Shown: one piece after another, positions 1-8,650 of the stretch
Layout of the letters: every line of letters begins with the position of its first letter
How positions within the stretch are numbered: the stretch's first letter is position 1
NCBI RefSeq assembly: GCF_030851345.1
Contig: NZ_JALPNU010000008.1
Span: 62,001-126,000 of the forward strand
Direction: 5' to 3'
DNA from: Marinifilum sp. D714
GTDB lineage: Bacteria > Bacteroidota > Bacteroidia > Bacteroidales > Marinifilaceae
DNA: 64,000 nt
Made by a program: the position numbers and the translations under genes
Notes under the pieces: generated by a model
What the model saw: the letters and a program-made list of their open reading frames with translations, nothing else
What the model was told of the DNA's origin: nothing
Databases searched by the model: none

Positions 1-402
1 GCAGCATTTTCAGCTTATGGATCTTTCTGGATTGCCATAGGAATTGTATGGATGTTAAACCACTTTGGAATCTACAAATCTACCGGAACTGATGTAGGTT
101 ATTTTTTATTAGCCTATACATTCTTCACAATCATTCTTTGGTTTGCTTCACTATTCATTCACGGAGCAATGGCAACTACTTTCAGTATTTTAGTGCTAGG
201 ATTCATCCTATTGGATTTAGGACACTTTGGATTCCCAGCAATGAATACAGTTGCAGCTTACGTACTAATTGCATGTGCACTTGCAGCTTGGTACATGATG
301 GCAGCAATAATTATTAACGGTGTTGCTGGCAGAACCATTTTAGGAGTTGGCGAAGCATGGCTTAAAGCTGGAGAAAAAGAAGTAATTCCTGCAACAAAAT
401 AG
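1..402 (+). CDS. Acetate/succinate uptake transporter (AceTr/GPR1-FUN34-SatP family), 5' end cut by window
   Basis: The reading frame is open from base 1 (AAFSAYGSFWIAIGIVW...) and ends at 402, so this is the C-terminal ~133 residues of a longer gene. The visible part has about four hydrophobic helices and the family-like AYGSFW segment. It ends in a short charged tail. Family knowledge: AceTr proteins are small six-helix channels moving acetate or succinate with protons across the inner membrane. A Rho-independent terminator follows at 435-469, so the gene ends its transcript. A start at 52 is formally possible but would split a membrane helix, so I treat the gene as truncated by the window edge. 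Substrate (acetate versus succinate) cannot be decided from this fragment. Confidence 0.85.
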   Translation, partial: AAFSAYGSFWIAIGIVWMLNHFGIYKSTGTDVGYFLLAYTFFTIILWFASLFIHGAMATTFSILVLGFILLDLGHFGFPAMNTVAAYVLIACALAAWYMMAAIIINGVAGRTILGVGEAWLKAGEKEVIPATK

Positions 403-434
403 ACAGAGTTTACGACTCTATTATAAGACATTAA

Positions 435-475
435 AAAAGGGAAATTGGATGATATCCAATTTCCCTTTTGTTTTA
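435..475 (+). terminator. Rho-independent terminator after the AceTr gene
   Basis: A perfect 16-bp stem (435-450 with 454-469) encloses a 3-base loop and is followed by TTTTGTTTT-like sequence. It lies 33 nt after the stop codon. Confidence 0.85.
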
Positions 476-566
476 TCTGGTTATCTTTAAAGATATCTAC
501 AATTGAGAGTCCGAACTTTAGTCGGAATCTCAAACTATAAAATCGTAATTATTAATTTGTAATTGA

Positions 567-881
567 TTACGGCAACAACTCTTTGTGCAAGGTCACCTCA
601 AACTCATTTACGTGATGTGGTTTGCCATCATTAAAGAATTCTACAATATATGGTGTATTACAGTGCGCATCAAAAGTTACCTGATCGTACCACTTTTCGA
701 TAAAAGTGATTCTATTTGGCTCATCGATACATTGGTTTAATTCATAACGAATGCATCCACCCTCTTGCAATGTCATTGGAATTAAAGAATGAAGATTTTT
801 AATCAACTGATCAACTTCTCCTTCTTTGGCTATAAATTTGGCGATACACACCAATTGTGTCTCGTTTTTTCTGATTTCCAT
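567..881 (-). CDS. Antibiotic biosynthesis monooxygenase (ABM)-domain protein, putative quinol monooxygenase
   Basis: A 104-residue protein without signal peptide or membrane segment. The pattern LVCIAKFIAKEGEVDQLIKNL, then GCIRYELNQ, then FIEKWYDQVTFDAH and a final HHVNEFEV is that of the dimeric ferredoxin-like ABM fold (YgiN/LsrG relatives). Known members are small cytoplasmic enzymes acting on quinols or reactive small molecules, often cofactor-free; the substrate here cannot be inferred. The length is the usual ~95-105 residues. It stands alone: the AceTr gene converges from the left and a dispersed repeat separates it from the next gene on the right. Confidence 0.8.
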   Translation of the reverse strand: MEIRKNETQLVCIAKFIAKEGEVDQLIKNLHSLIPMTLQEGGCIRYELNQCIDEPNRITFIEKWYDQVTFDAHCNTPYIVEFFNDGKPHHVNEFEVTLHKELLP

Positions 882-1182
882 TTGTCTTTTCTGTTTAATT
901 AAATGAATTCGAAATCAAACTTAAGAAAAAATAGACAAGCATTCATGATAAGGAAAAATATTTCGGTGCTCTGCACCTTAAAAACAAGAATATAATACAG
1001 GGCTACAAATATTACGAAACTCTGCTGCTTTGTGCGTACAAAAGATATTGTGATTAGCAATGACTGTTTGCCCATCCTACTTTTGACTATTGGACCATTC
1101 ACCTTTTGGACTATTCAAGACTATCAAATAAAAATGCCGTCCCAAATGGAACGGCATCCTATATTGATCTAATTACTATCAA
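882..1182 (-). repeat. Intergenic stretch holding a divergent copy of a dispersed repeat element
   Basis: I see no gene in these 301 bases; the small ORF at 899-1102 is low-complexity and unconvincing. Read on the minus strand, it contains the series GCAGCAGAG.TTCGTAAT-TTTGTAG, then AGGTGCAGAGCACCG (a palindrome, 964-979), then TTATCATGAATGCTT. The same ordered motifs occur in the two larger repeats at 36241-36485 and 38441-38668, so this is a diverged, inverted third member of one family. Confidence 0.6.
1128..1157 (-). terminator. Rho-independent terminator of the DUF3360-like gene
   Basis: ATGCCGT at 1134-1140 pairs with ACGGCAT at 1151-1157, with an extra CC/GG inside the loop. On the minus strand the stem is followed by TTTTTATTT, as expected for the gene ending at 1183. 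Confidence 0.75.
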
Positions 1183-2637
1183 TTAGAAAATTCCAGGGAT
1201 TCCAGGAAGCTGTCCCACCAATGCAAGGGAAACAACACAAACAATAAACATTGCTCCAGGAATAATTAGCTTTTCTTTCCAGCTCAATTCTGCAGCACGA
1301 TCGCTATCACCAATCAGCCCAAGATTATCAAGCAACATGGTAAATGCCCATCCAAAAACAGGATTCACAAAAGCACATGCAAAAATACAAGTACCTGCAC
1401 TTAACGAATCTTTGTGCTTGCGAACCATTTGCATACCTGCCTCAAGCAATGGCAAGAAGACACCAACAATTAGTGCAACACGCAATACCGGTTCCCACAT
1501 TGCTAAATCCATAGGATATCCGAATACCGATGCCAAAACACAAAGCAGTGCCGTTAATACAGCTCCACCAGGAATAGGACGCTTGGCAATTGCAGCAGGA
1601 ATCATGTATGTTCCCCACGATGAAGCAATATTACCACCACCTAAAGCTGTACCAATCATCTGACGAACAGAAGCAACAGTCATGGTATCATCCACATCCA
1701 TTAATACATTCTTGGCTTTCTTAGGATAATTCAATTCCTGGAATACGCGGTGCCCCAAATAATCAGGCGACCACATGGCAACAGCAAGAATCGCGAAAGG
1801 AATAACAGCAATAAAATGACCTACATTTGGTAAGCCAAGTTTCCATCCTGTATCTTCACCCCACCACCACATTGGGTTCATGTGAGGCAAACCAGGTTTG
1901 GTTGTAAAGGCAAAATCGGCACCCAAAGCAAAGGCAACAATACCTGCAATTGCCGAACACAAAGGAATTGCCAACCAACGCTTGTTGATTTTTGCCAGGT
2001 ATGCATAAATTAAAATGGTAATTCCGATTACCGCAAAGGAAACATACCCAATATCACCAGAAGAAGCCCAGGCTTCTAATTTCGTAATCTGGCTCAACAG
2101 ACCTACAGCTCCCAAATAAATTAGTAGTCCACCACGAACTCCTACTCCGGTGAGTTTCATCAACTTCGAGCCCCCTTTTGTGATACTTAAAGCAAGCCCA
2201 AACACACCAATTAAAATCCCCAATGCAAGCGGGTGACCACCAGCGGCGGCAATGATGGGAATCAGCGGGATCATAGGACCGTGAGTTCCTGCAAGGTTGG
2301 CATTAGGATTAAGAATTGCCGAAAACAGAAGTACAAAAATACCTCCGGCAATTAACAATTCGTAACGAACGTTTTCTGCTACAAATTCTGGCGATAAGCC
2401 AAACTGGGTTGCAAATACAGCAACCATGGCGGTTACCATTACCACCTTACCAATGGTGGCAGCCAAAGCAGGCACCCAGTCTTCTAGTTCGATATGAAAA
2501 TCTCTGAATGGCAAGTGGATACGCCATCTGCGAAATTTCATAATCTCAAGCTCGTGATTCAGATACGCTTCTCTGCTCTCGAACTCATGCGCCTTTTTGC
2601 GCTGTTGTTTGTAAGAGTTTTGATTCTCTTTTTTCAT
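1183..2637 (-). CDS. DUF3360-like multi-pass membrane protein, probable carrier
   Basis: 484 residues. A charged ~45-residue cytoplasmic N-terminus (FESREAYLNHELEIMKFRRW) precedes the amphipathic stretch RDFHIELEDWVPALAATIGK and about 11-12 hydrophobic helices. The segment NPNANLAGTHGPMIPLIP followed by GGHPLALGILIGVFGL resembles the half-helix regions of NCS2/SLC26-type carriers. I recognise the N-terminal pattern and length (usual ~490) as the uncharacterised DUF3360 family; this is from memory, without a search. The substrate is unknown; by fold analogy it may be an anion or nucleobase. It has its own terminator and a long upstream region, so it is probably monocistronic. Confidence 0.65.
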   Translation of the reverse strand: MKKENQNSYKQQRKKAHEFESREAYLNHELEIMKFRRWRIHLPFRDFHIELEDWVPALAATIGKVVMVTAMVAVFATQFGLSPEFVAENVRYELLIAGGIFVLLFSAILNPNANLAGTHGPMIPLIPIIAAAGGHPLALGILIGVFGLALSITKGGSKLMKLTGVGVRGGLLIYLGAVGLLSQITKLEAWASSGDIGYVSFAVIGITILIYAYLAKINKRWLAIPLCSAIAGIVAFALGADFAFTTKPGLPHMNPMWWWGEDTGWKLGLPNVGHFIAVIPFAILAVAMWSPDYLGHRVFQELNYPKKAKNVLMDVDDTMTVASVRQMIGTALGGGNIASSWGTYMIPAAIAKRPIPGGAVLTALLCVLASVFGYPMDLAMWEPVLRVALIVGVFLPLLEAGMQMVRKHKDSLSAGTCIFACAFVNPVFGWAFTMLLDNLGLIGDSDRAAELSWKEKLIIPGAMFIVCVVSLALVGQLPGIPGIF

Positions 2638-3191
2638 GCTTATAGATTTATGAGTTTTACATACTCCTATTCAGCTACCTACGCGTTTTCAGGAGTTATA
2701 AATCACCGTAAAACTAAGAAAAAAGCCATGCCAGGCAATGATACTTAAAACACACTGCAACAAGACCTAAGATCCATATTGGGAATATTCTCAATTTATA
2801 AATCAAATCCTACTTTTAAGATCAATAGAAATACACCGATTGTATCCAGATATCTTGATTTCACGATAAACTTTAATTTTTCTATGGAAAATGAAGACTC
2901 ACCTCTCCCGCTGAATTCAAAAGCATGTCACACTTGCGTACCCAAAACAAACTTTGAGCACTTATTTTGTTTACTAACCATTATTTCGAAGACAATTTGA
3001 AGAGATATTAATGAAATATTTCAATCGATAGAATTTAGAGAGAAACTAAATTAGGCACAATTTTAGCTTAAAGAATTGCTCTAAAAGAACAAACTCTTAT
3101 TTAGTAAACAAGTACTACATTATTCTAGAATAAAAGAAAATTCTTATGTAAGTTTAGGCCTTAGATAGTTTATAAAATACTTATACCTCTT
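2638..3191. other. Intergenic region between divergent genes; palindrome near the helicase gene
   Basis: It separates the divergent DUF3360-like gene from the helicase gene and must hold both promoters. A perfect 12-bp palindrome TATTCTAGAATA lies at 3121-3132, 60 bases before the helicase start; it could be an operator but may be chance in AT-rich DNA. ORFs here (for example 2779-3000) lack any recognisable protein character. Nothing else stands out. Confidence 0.4.
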
Positions 3192-6005
3192 ATGAATATT
3201 AACAGTTCCATACCGAATATTATTCAGTACTTTAATGATTGTTACAGATCAGACAACAGGGAGTTAACAATTTATAATTTCTTAGATCAAAAAGTAGAAA
3301 ATAAAATTTACTTCGACGAAGAAGAAGAATTACTAACTGGTAATCACCCAATTACACCCATAGATTCTGCGAAAGCATCCACAATCAGCAAAAAGGTAAA
3401 GCTATACGAGAAAGAAAAGGAATTGCTATATGGTACGTTTTTCATTTGTGGAAATTACATAGATTCAAGAGGAGATTCCAAAACACTATGTGCGCCTCTG
3501 TTTTATTATCCTGCTGAAATACAACAAAAGGATGAATTCTATTATTTATCAATCAACACCAACGAGAGAAGAGTAAACTATCCAATCATACAAATGCTCT
3601 TGAGTGATTCCAGTTCTGAATTTCTTCAAGATACTTTATTCGAAGATCTACCAAAAAATTACATCCGTTTCGAGCATATTGAATATATCGTTCGCCTTTT
3701 TAAAAAATACTTTTTAAATGTTGACATTGAAAACATTTATGCATACCCGGAAAACACAAATGTAAAAACGATCAAAGAAAACCTTTCAAGCTTATCCAAG
3801 GATCAAGAAAGTAAATATGTATTGCTACCATCTAGTATTTTGGGATTGGTAACAAAATCTACAAATACAAGGGGGGTATTAAATGAGCTAGATGAATTGG
3901 GCTCACATTCCGATTATTCATTGCCTTTGCAATCTTTATTTTCAGATGAAGAACTAAAGAATAAACAAAAAAAATACACCAAGGGCAAGCTACCTATGAT
4001 ATTAAGTGATGCCCAGGAAGCCATACTAAAGTCTAGTACGGAGAATCCATTAACTTTAATTGTTGGCCCTCCTGGAACTGGCAAAACATATACAATAGGA
4101 GCAGTTGCCTTGGAACACATGAACAGAGGAGAATCGGTCTTAATTGCATCTCGCACCGATGAAGCCGTTGATGTAATCGCTGAAAAGATAAAACTTCAAT
4201 TGGGTGTAGATAAAGCTGTTGTGAGAACCGGTAAAAAACGATCCTACTCCACTCCACTAAACCGATTTCTAAAATCTCTTCTTACTCGTGTACGAAAACT
4301 AAATTACCTCCTAAAAGAATTTGATCTACCTAAATTAAAAGACGATGAGTTAGATCTGAGATTATTGAACTTATCTACTGAGATTGAATCGAGAGCCAAG
4401 CTTATTAACAAACTGGAGCAATCCTTCTCTAATGAGGTAGAAAATGAACTTAAATGGGGTGAACACCTCAGCAACCATCAGAATGGTGTCTGGAATAAAA
4501 TTAAGACACGATATATTGACATCAGAAACCGAATTCAGGTGCCAATATGGGAATACAATCAGCAATTAAAGCAAAACGATCAGCAACAAATAGAAGACAT
4601 TCAGCTTTTTATTCGCTTGAAATATATCAAACAGGTTTTAAGTGTAATGAAAAGCGACTGGAAAAACATACAACGCTTTCACGAAGCCTTAAAAATGTCA
4701 AACGACACAGAAAAGCTTGCCAAATTCGATGAAATAAAATTCGATGCAGTTTTAAAAGCATTCCCAATTTGGTTATGTAATTTATCGGAAGTAAAAGACG
4801 CATTGCCTTTCAAAAAAGAAATGTTCGATGTCGTGATTATAGATGAAGCTACACAATGCGACATCGCCAGTTGTCTTCCTCTAATTCAGCGAGCAAAAAG
4901 ACTTGTTTTTGCAGGTGATCCTTGCCAACTGAGACATGTTTCTTTTCTGTCCAAAGGAATTCAAAACATTTATCGAAACAAGTACAACCTTCAACATATC
5001 GATAACAATATACTAAACTACAGAGATAAGAGTATTTTAGATTTGGTTATGAGTAGTCTGCAATCAGGAAACCAAGTGAGTATGCTTGATGAACATTTTA
5101 GAAGTTTATCGCCCATTATTCATTTCAGTAATGAACATTTTTACGATAATCAACTAAGAATAATGACTTCTCGACCTGATGAGACTGAACAAGCTTTATA
5201 TTTTATCAATATTGAAGGCAAGCGCGATAAAAATGGTTCAAACGAAAAAGAGGCAAGTACAATATTGAAAGCTGTTCGTGAATTGGTTGACAAAGAAAAA
5301 GATTTATCTCCCGAATTTAGCTCAAGTATTGGAGTACTATCCCCCTTTAGAGCACAGGTAGATTGGTTGGGCAAACAGCTTTTAAATCAGTTTGAAATCG
5401 AAGAAATCGAAAAGCATAAAATAAGAGTAGGAACTGCTTATAGCTTTCAAGGTGAAGAACGGGACATTATGCATTTATCCTTGACCATAGATGCTCACAG
5501 TCATCATTCGGCAATCAATCATATTAACAAAGAGGATGTTTTTAATGTTGCCATTACTCGCGCAAGATACAGACAATATGTACACCATTCAATAAGCAAA
5601 AACGACTTGAGAACAGATACACTTCTTCGGGCTTATTTATCGAAAACCAAATCGAATACAATTGTACCATCTGATATAGAGAATCAATCACGTGATCAAT
5701 TCCTAAATGAAGTTAAAGAAGCTCTTAAATACTGGCAGATAAATTCAATTTGGGAGGGCTACTCTATTGCAGGTCTTAAAATCGATCTACTTCTAAAATA
5801 CAACAACAAATATATCGGAATTGATTTGATAGGTTACCCTGGAGAATATTCTGATATTTTTGGAATTGAGCGCTACAGAATTTTAAACCGAGCTGATGTT
5901 AGCATATTCCCTCTGCCCTTCTCCGATTGGTATTTTAACAAAGAAGAAGCCATGAAAACCTTGAAAAATTACATCACTACAATCAATGACATTTCCTTAA
6001 ACTAA
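3192..6005 (+). CDS. Superfamily 1 (UPF1/DNA2-like) helicase with C-terminal Vsr/MTES_1575-like nuclease domain
   Basis: 937 residues, soluble. An N-terminal ~270-residue region of unknown fold is followed by the helicase: Walker A GPPGTGKT at 292-299, Walker B/motif II DEATQ at 551-555, motif III GDPCQL at 575-580, motif V SFQGEERD at 751-758 and motif VI AITRAR at 787-792. All motifs look intact, so ATP hydrolysis is expected. The last ~100 residues (about 835-937) fit the restriction-like MTES_1575/Vsr pattern: IDLLL with D865, YIGIDLIG with D878, then ERYRILNRADVSIFPL and SDWYF. The canonical Glu in that strand (GIE.DG) appears as Asp878. Proteins with this layout are often found in anti-phage islands, but none of the neighbours proves that role here. 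A four-nucleotide gap links it to the next gene. Confidence 0.85.
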   Translation: MNINSSIPNIIQYFNDCYRSDNRELTIYNFLDQKVENKIYFDEEEELLTGNHPITPIDSAKASTISKKVKLYEKEKELLYGTFFICGNYIDSRGDSKTLCAPLFYYPAEIQQKDEFYYLSINTNERRVNYPIIQMLLSDSSSEFLQDTLFEDLPKNYIRFEHIEYIVRLFKKYFLNVDIENIYAYPENTNVKTIKENLSSLSKDQESKYVLLPSSILGLVTKSTNTRGVLNELDELGSHSDYSLPLQSLFSDEELKNKQKKYTKGKLPMILSDAQEAILKSSTENPLTLIVGPPGTGKTYTIGAVALEHMNRGESVLIASRTDEAVDVIAEKIKLQLGVDKAVVRTGKKRSYSTPLNRFLKSLLTRVRKLNYLLKEFDLPKLKDDELDLRLLNLSTEIESRAKLINKLEQSFSNEVENELKWGEHLSNHQNGVWNKIKTRYIDIRNRIQVPIWEYNQQLKQNDQQQIEDIQLFIRLKYIKQVLSVMKSDWKNIQRFHEALKMSNDTEKLAKFDEIKFDAVLKAFPIWLCNLSEVKDALPFKKEMFDVVIIDEATQCDIASCLPLIQRAKRLVFAGDPCQLRHVSFLSKGIQNIYRNKYNLQHIDNNILNYRDKSILDLVMSSLQSGNQVSMLDEHFRSLSPIIHFSNEHFYDNQLRIMTSRPDETEQALYFINIEGKRDKNGSNEKEASTILKAVRELVDKEKDLSPEFSSSIGVLSPFRAQVDWLGKQLLNQFEIEEIEKHKIRVGTAYSFQGEERDIMHLSLTIDAHSHHSAINHINKEDVFNVAITRARYRQYVHHSISKNDLRTDTLLRAYLSKTKSNTIVPSDIENQSRDQFLNEVKEALKYWQINSIWEGYSIAGLKIDLLLKYNNKYIGIDLIGYPGEYSDIFGIERYRILNRADVSIFPLPFSDWYFNKEEAMKTLKNYITTINDISLN

Positions 6006-6009
6006 TACC

Positions 6010-6561
6010 ATGAAACTCAGAATTAAAAACACACGATTAACTATTTTAATTTTAGCCTATTACCAAATTATTGGTGGAATTATTGGCCTCTATCTGATTA
6101 CAAAAATTCTATTTAAAACACAATCCTTAAATGGAGCATTGCTCTTTATATTTCTATCTGCAATTGGATTGTATTTTCTCTCGATTAAATCAGGAAGCTT
6201 ACTTATTCGCAAAGAGAACAAAAGAGGGCTAATTTATTCTATGATCCATCAACTTATTCAGATTATAGGAATTGGATTTGGTGGAAATACTTTCGTATAT
6301 TATTCAGGTGCAAAATTTACGGTAGGGCCAAACTTTACAGATGGAATCCATTTCAAATTTGATTTAGGATTGCTTTCACAGTTTGATATGTCATTTAATC
6401 TAAACGAAAAATCTTATTTCCTATATGTGAATATTTTAGCATTATTCATATTATATGTTTTCTGGGATTTATATAAAGAGTTGATTCTAGTAAAAAACAA
6501 TCCTGATATATCTTTGGTTGAGAAAAAGCAAAATGAATTAAATGACGAATATGTGATCTAA
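6010..6561 (+). CDS. Small membrane protein of unknown function, coupled to the helicase gene
   Basis: 183 residues starting 4 nt after the helicase stop, so very probably co-transcribed and translationally coupled. About four hydrophobic segments are visible (near residues 10-33, 40-60, 72-92 and 136-157), with basic RKENKRG between helices 2 and 3 and a polar loop of about 40 residues before the last helix. The C-terminus is charged and probably cytoplasmic. I do not recognise the family. The gene has a strong terminator just after it, so the two genes form a complete two-gene unit. A membrane partner to a nuclease-helicase is reminiscent of effector/sensor pairs in defence systems; that is inference only. 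Confidence 0.75.
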   Translation: MKLRIKNTRLTILILAYYQIIGGIIGLYLITKILFKTQSLNGALLFIFLSAIGLYFLSIKSGSLLIRKENKRGLIYSMIHQLIQIIGIGFGGNTFVYYSGAKFTVGPNFTDGIHFKFDLGLLSQFDMSFNLNEKSYFLYVNILALFILYVFWDLYKELILVKNNPDISLVEKKQNELNDEYVI

Positions 6562-6581
6562 TAACACAATAATTTATAAAC

Positions 6582-6616
6582 AATCGCCCCACCAAAACAA
6601 TCCAGTGGGGCGATTT
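6582..6616. terminator. Bidirectional terminator between convergent genes
   Basis: AATCGCCCCAC at 6582-6592 pairs perfectly with GTGGGGCGATT at 6605-6615. It lies between the membrane-protein gene ending at 6561 and the minus-strand gene ending at 6636, and serves both directions. Confidence 0.8.
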
Positions 6617-6635
6617 CATATCCATTACTATCAAA

Positions 6636-7373
6636 CTATTCTTCTACTACCTCCTCCTCTTTGGCCTGTTTGCTTCTCAAGCTAATCGAATGCTCAATTT
6701 TGCGAATGCTCTCGTTAATCAGCATAAGCATGTCGGTAAACTCACCATCACCATTCAATTCCGACATCAGTTCCAAATACTTGTAAAGACTGTTCAGGTC
6801 ATTTGTCAACTTTACACGAAACTCCTTGGTGTCGACTTCGCGATGTTCGCTACTAGCCTTTTTATCCCGGTTTACAATGCCTGTCACTAAATTATCAAGA
6901 TTCAACTTGATGCGATCAACAAAAGGTTGGAATTTAATTACAGCAATGGCATCCTTTACATTTTGCATCGTTTCACAATCATTCAAATACAAACGTGCAT
7001 TTGAATTTTGCACCGCCAAACTTTCGTTGTGCAAGTTACTACCATGAGTTTTCGCCAGGTTTGTTAATACGGTAGCAGCATCGCTCTCAGCCTTAACAGG
7101 ACTAAGTACATAAGCCTTGCAGTACCATTTCGCTGCTCTCCACGAATTATTAAAAAGTGAATCCAACTCACGAACTTCAGCAGTCTCAACTGTTGTCGAT
7201 GCCTTGTTCACTTGCTGCTTTAATGCTCCCAACGAACTTTCTGTGTTCGTATAAAGAGCCTGAACAGGTGACGTACTCCAATCGTGAATCTTGCAGATTC
7301 GAATGGTATCATCTCCCAATGAAATCAATTCTGCATTTCTGAATCGTGCAGCACTAAATTGTTCTGTTTTCAT
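6636..7373 (-). CDS. DUF6261-like helical protein of unknown function
   Basis: 245 residues, no signal peptide and no membrane segment. It appears almost all alpha-helical, with long amphipathic stretches (for example LYKYLELMSELNGDGEFTDM and an acidic tail KEEEVVEE). It begins FSAARFRNAELISLGDDTIRI, an arrangement I associate with the Bacteroidota-restricted DUF6261 family of about 250 residues, whose function is unknown. The match is from memory. It stands alone, convergent with the helicase unit and with a long AT-rich region upstream. The helical make-up would suit a structural or binding protein, but nothing in the sequence fixes a role. Confidence 0.6.
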   Translation of the reverse strand: MKTEQFSAARFRNAELISLGDDTIRICKIHDWSTSPVQALYTNTESSLGALKQQVNKASTTVETAEVRELDSLFNNSWRAAKWYCKAYVLSPVKAESDAATVLTNLAKTHGSNLHNESLAVQNSNARLYLNDCETMQNVKDAIAVIKFQPFVDRIKLNLDNLVTGIVNRDKKASSEHREVDTKEFRVKLTNDLNSLYKYLELMSELNGDGEFTDMLMLINESIRKIEHSISLRSKQAKEEEVVEE

Positions 7374-8650
7374 TTCATCTCAATTTGAAGTTAAACAATA
7401 AGTAATCCATTCTTTTAAAGATTACCGATTCCTAAAATTTGAGCTCTGATTTTCACTGTTTTTAATGGTTGTTTTATGTATGTAATACATTGGTCATATA
7501 AAATTAAACATACATTCCTTTTTTATCAAGACAATAAAATAAACATCAGCACGTTGCACCATTCAAAACCGACTCAAAAAGTCAAAACAAAGGGTTCAAC
7601 CACAAAACATTATGCTGCAAAGCATATTTTTAAAACCATATTTTTGGCAATTAAAGCATCTGAAACATATTTTTTTTGAAACAAATAAATATCACATATA
7701 ATTGCATCATTCTTATTCCTTAACGAAGGATAAAATACACTTGACTGCCACTCTCTACTGAAGTGGATGGATACAAAACATTCTCGAAAGGTCTTTCTAA
7801 AAAAAACAAATGGTCCAACTAAAACATTTTACACCTTTCTACCAGAGTAGGTGGATGTAAAACATTCTTAAAAGGTCTTTCTAAAAAAAAAAATTGATTC
7901 AACTAAAACATTTTACACCTTTCTACCAAAGTAGATGGTTGTAAAACATTCTTAAAAGGTCTTTCTAAAAAAAACAAATGGTCCAACTAAAACATTTTAC
8001 ACCTTTCTACCAGAGTAGATGGATGTACAACATTCTTAAAAGACCTTTCTAGAAAAAACAATTAGCCTAACTAAAACTGTTTATCCCTTTCCACAAAATT
8101 CGAAGGATATAAAAACACCTTACCGAATACATTTTGTTAGTCTGATTTGTCATTTAAAATTGAAGCAATCCATTCAATAGTCTAAAAAAACAGCTACAAC
8201 ATATCGTTTACTTTCATTTACGGGCATTATAGAACAAACTCACCTCTACATATAAACATATTAACAAAAACCTATTTGTACAGACGCATCTTTACAGCGT
8301 CCAAAATCCATAAAACATCGCATTTCTCAAGAATTTGCCCTTCCTAAAATTGATTTTTTAGATCACTATTTGCCATTCGATCAAAAATCAAATATTTGTC
8401 ATTAAAGAATCTTTTTTGATTATTAAATAACTTTTTTTGAATGTAAAAATCAGCTTGTAAATATTTCAACATTAACCTAATATTTTTTTAAATCCAGCAA
8501 TCTCTTATTTCATCAGGCTTACAGAATTTTCATCTATGAATTTACAATGACAAATTAAATATTAGACAATAAATATTTTTCATCATATTAAAAAAATGTC
8601 ATAAATTGGTGATTGCCCAACAAAAACCAATCACAATTAAATTAAGTTCT
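7374..8650. other. Long AT-rich intergenic region with a tandem array
   Basis: Nearly 1.3 kb without a convincing gene; the ORF at 7476-7679 has no protein-like features. The left part must hold the promoter of the minus-strand gene ending at 6636. The middle holds the 84-bp array (7750-8100, listed separately). From 8100 to 8650 the sequence is extremely AT-rich with many stop codons in all frames, and precedes the secreted protease gene. No other structured element is obvious. Confidence 0.6.
7750..8100. repeat. Tandem array, 84-bp period, about four copies
   Basis: The core GGTCTTTCTA occurs at 7790, 7874 and 7958, with a variant (GACCTTTCTA) at 8042: spacing is exactly 84 each time. The flanking bases align without gaps; the first and last copies are the most diverged. 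Each unit contains an imperfect palindrome TTTTACACCTTTCTAC-CAGA-GTAGATGGATGTAAAA (for instance 7828-7863) plus an A-rich run. Although 84 is a multiple of three, all frames contain stops, so it is not a coding repeat. Copies 2 and 4 share the CAGA loop while copy 3 has CAAA. Confidence 0.9.

Noticed and set aside
899-1102. Minus-strand ORF of 67 codons
   Set aside because: It covers a dispersed repeat copy and reads through its palindrome; the composition is not protein-like.
2779-3000. ORF of 73 codons upstream of the helicase
   Set aside because: No recognisable features, and it lies in an AT-rich intergenic region between divergent genes.
7476-7679. ORF of 67 codons
   Set aside because: Lysine-rich random-looking translation of AT-rich DNA, without neighbours or motif.
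7750-8100. Possible CRISPR array
   Set aside because: The whole 84-bp unit is repeated with no unique spacers, and no cas genes are nearby.
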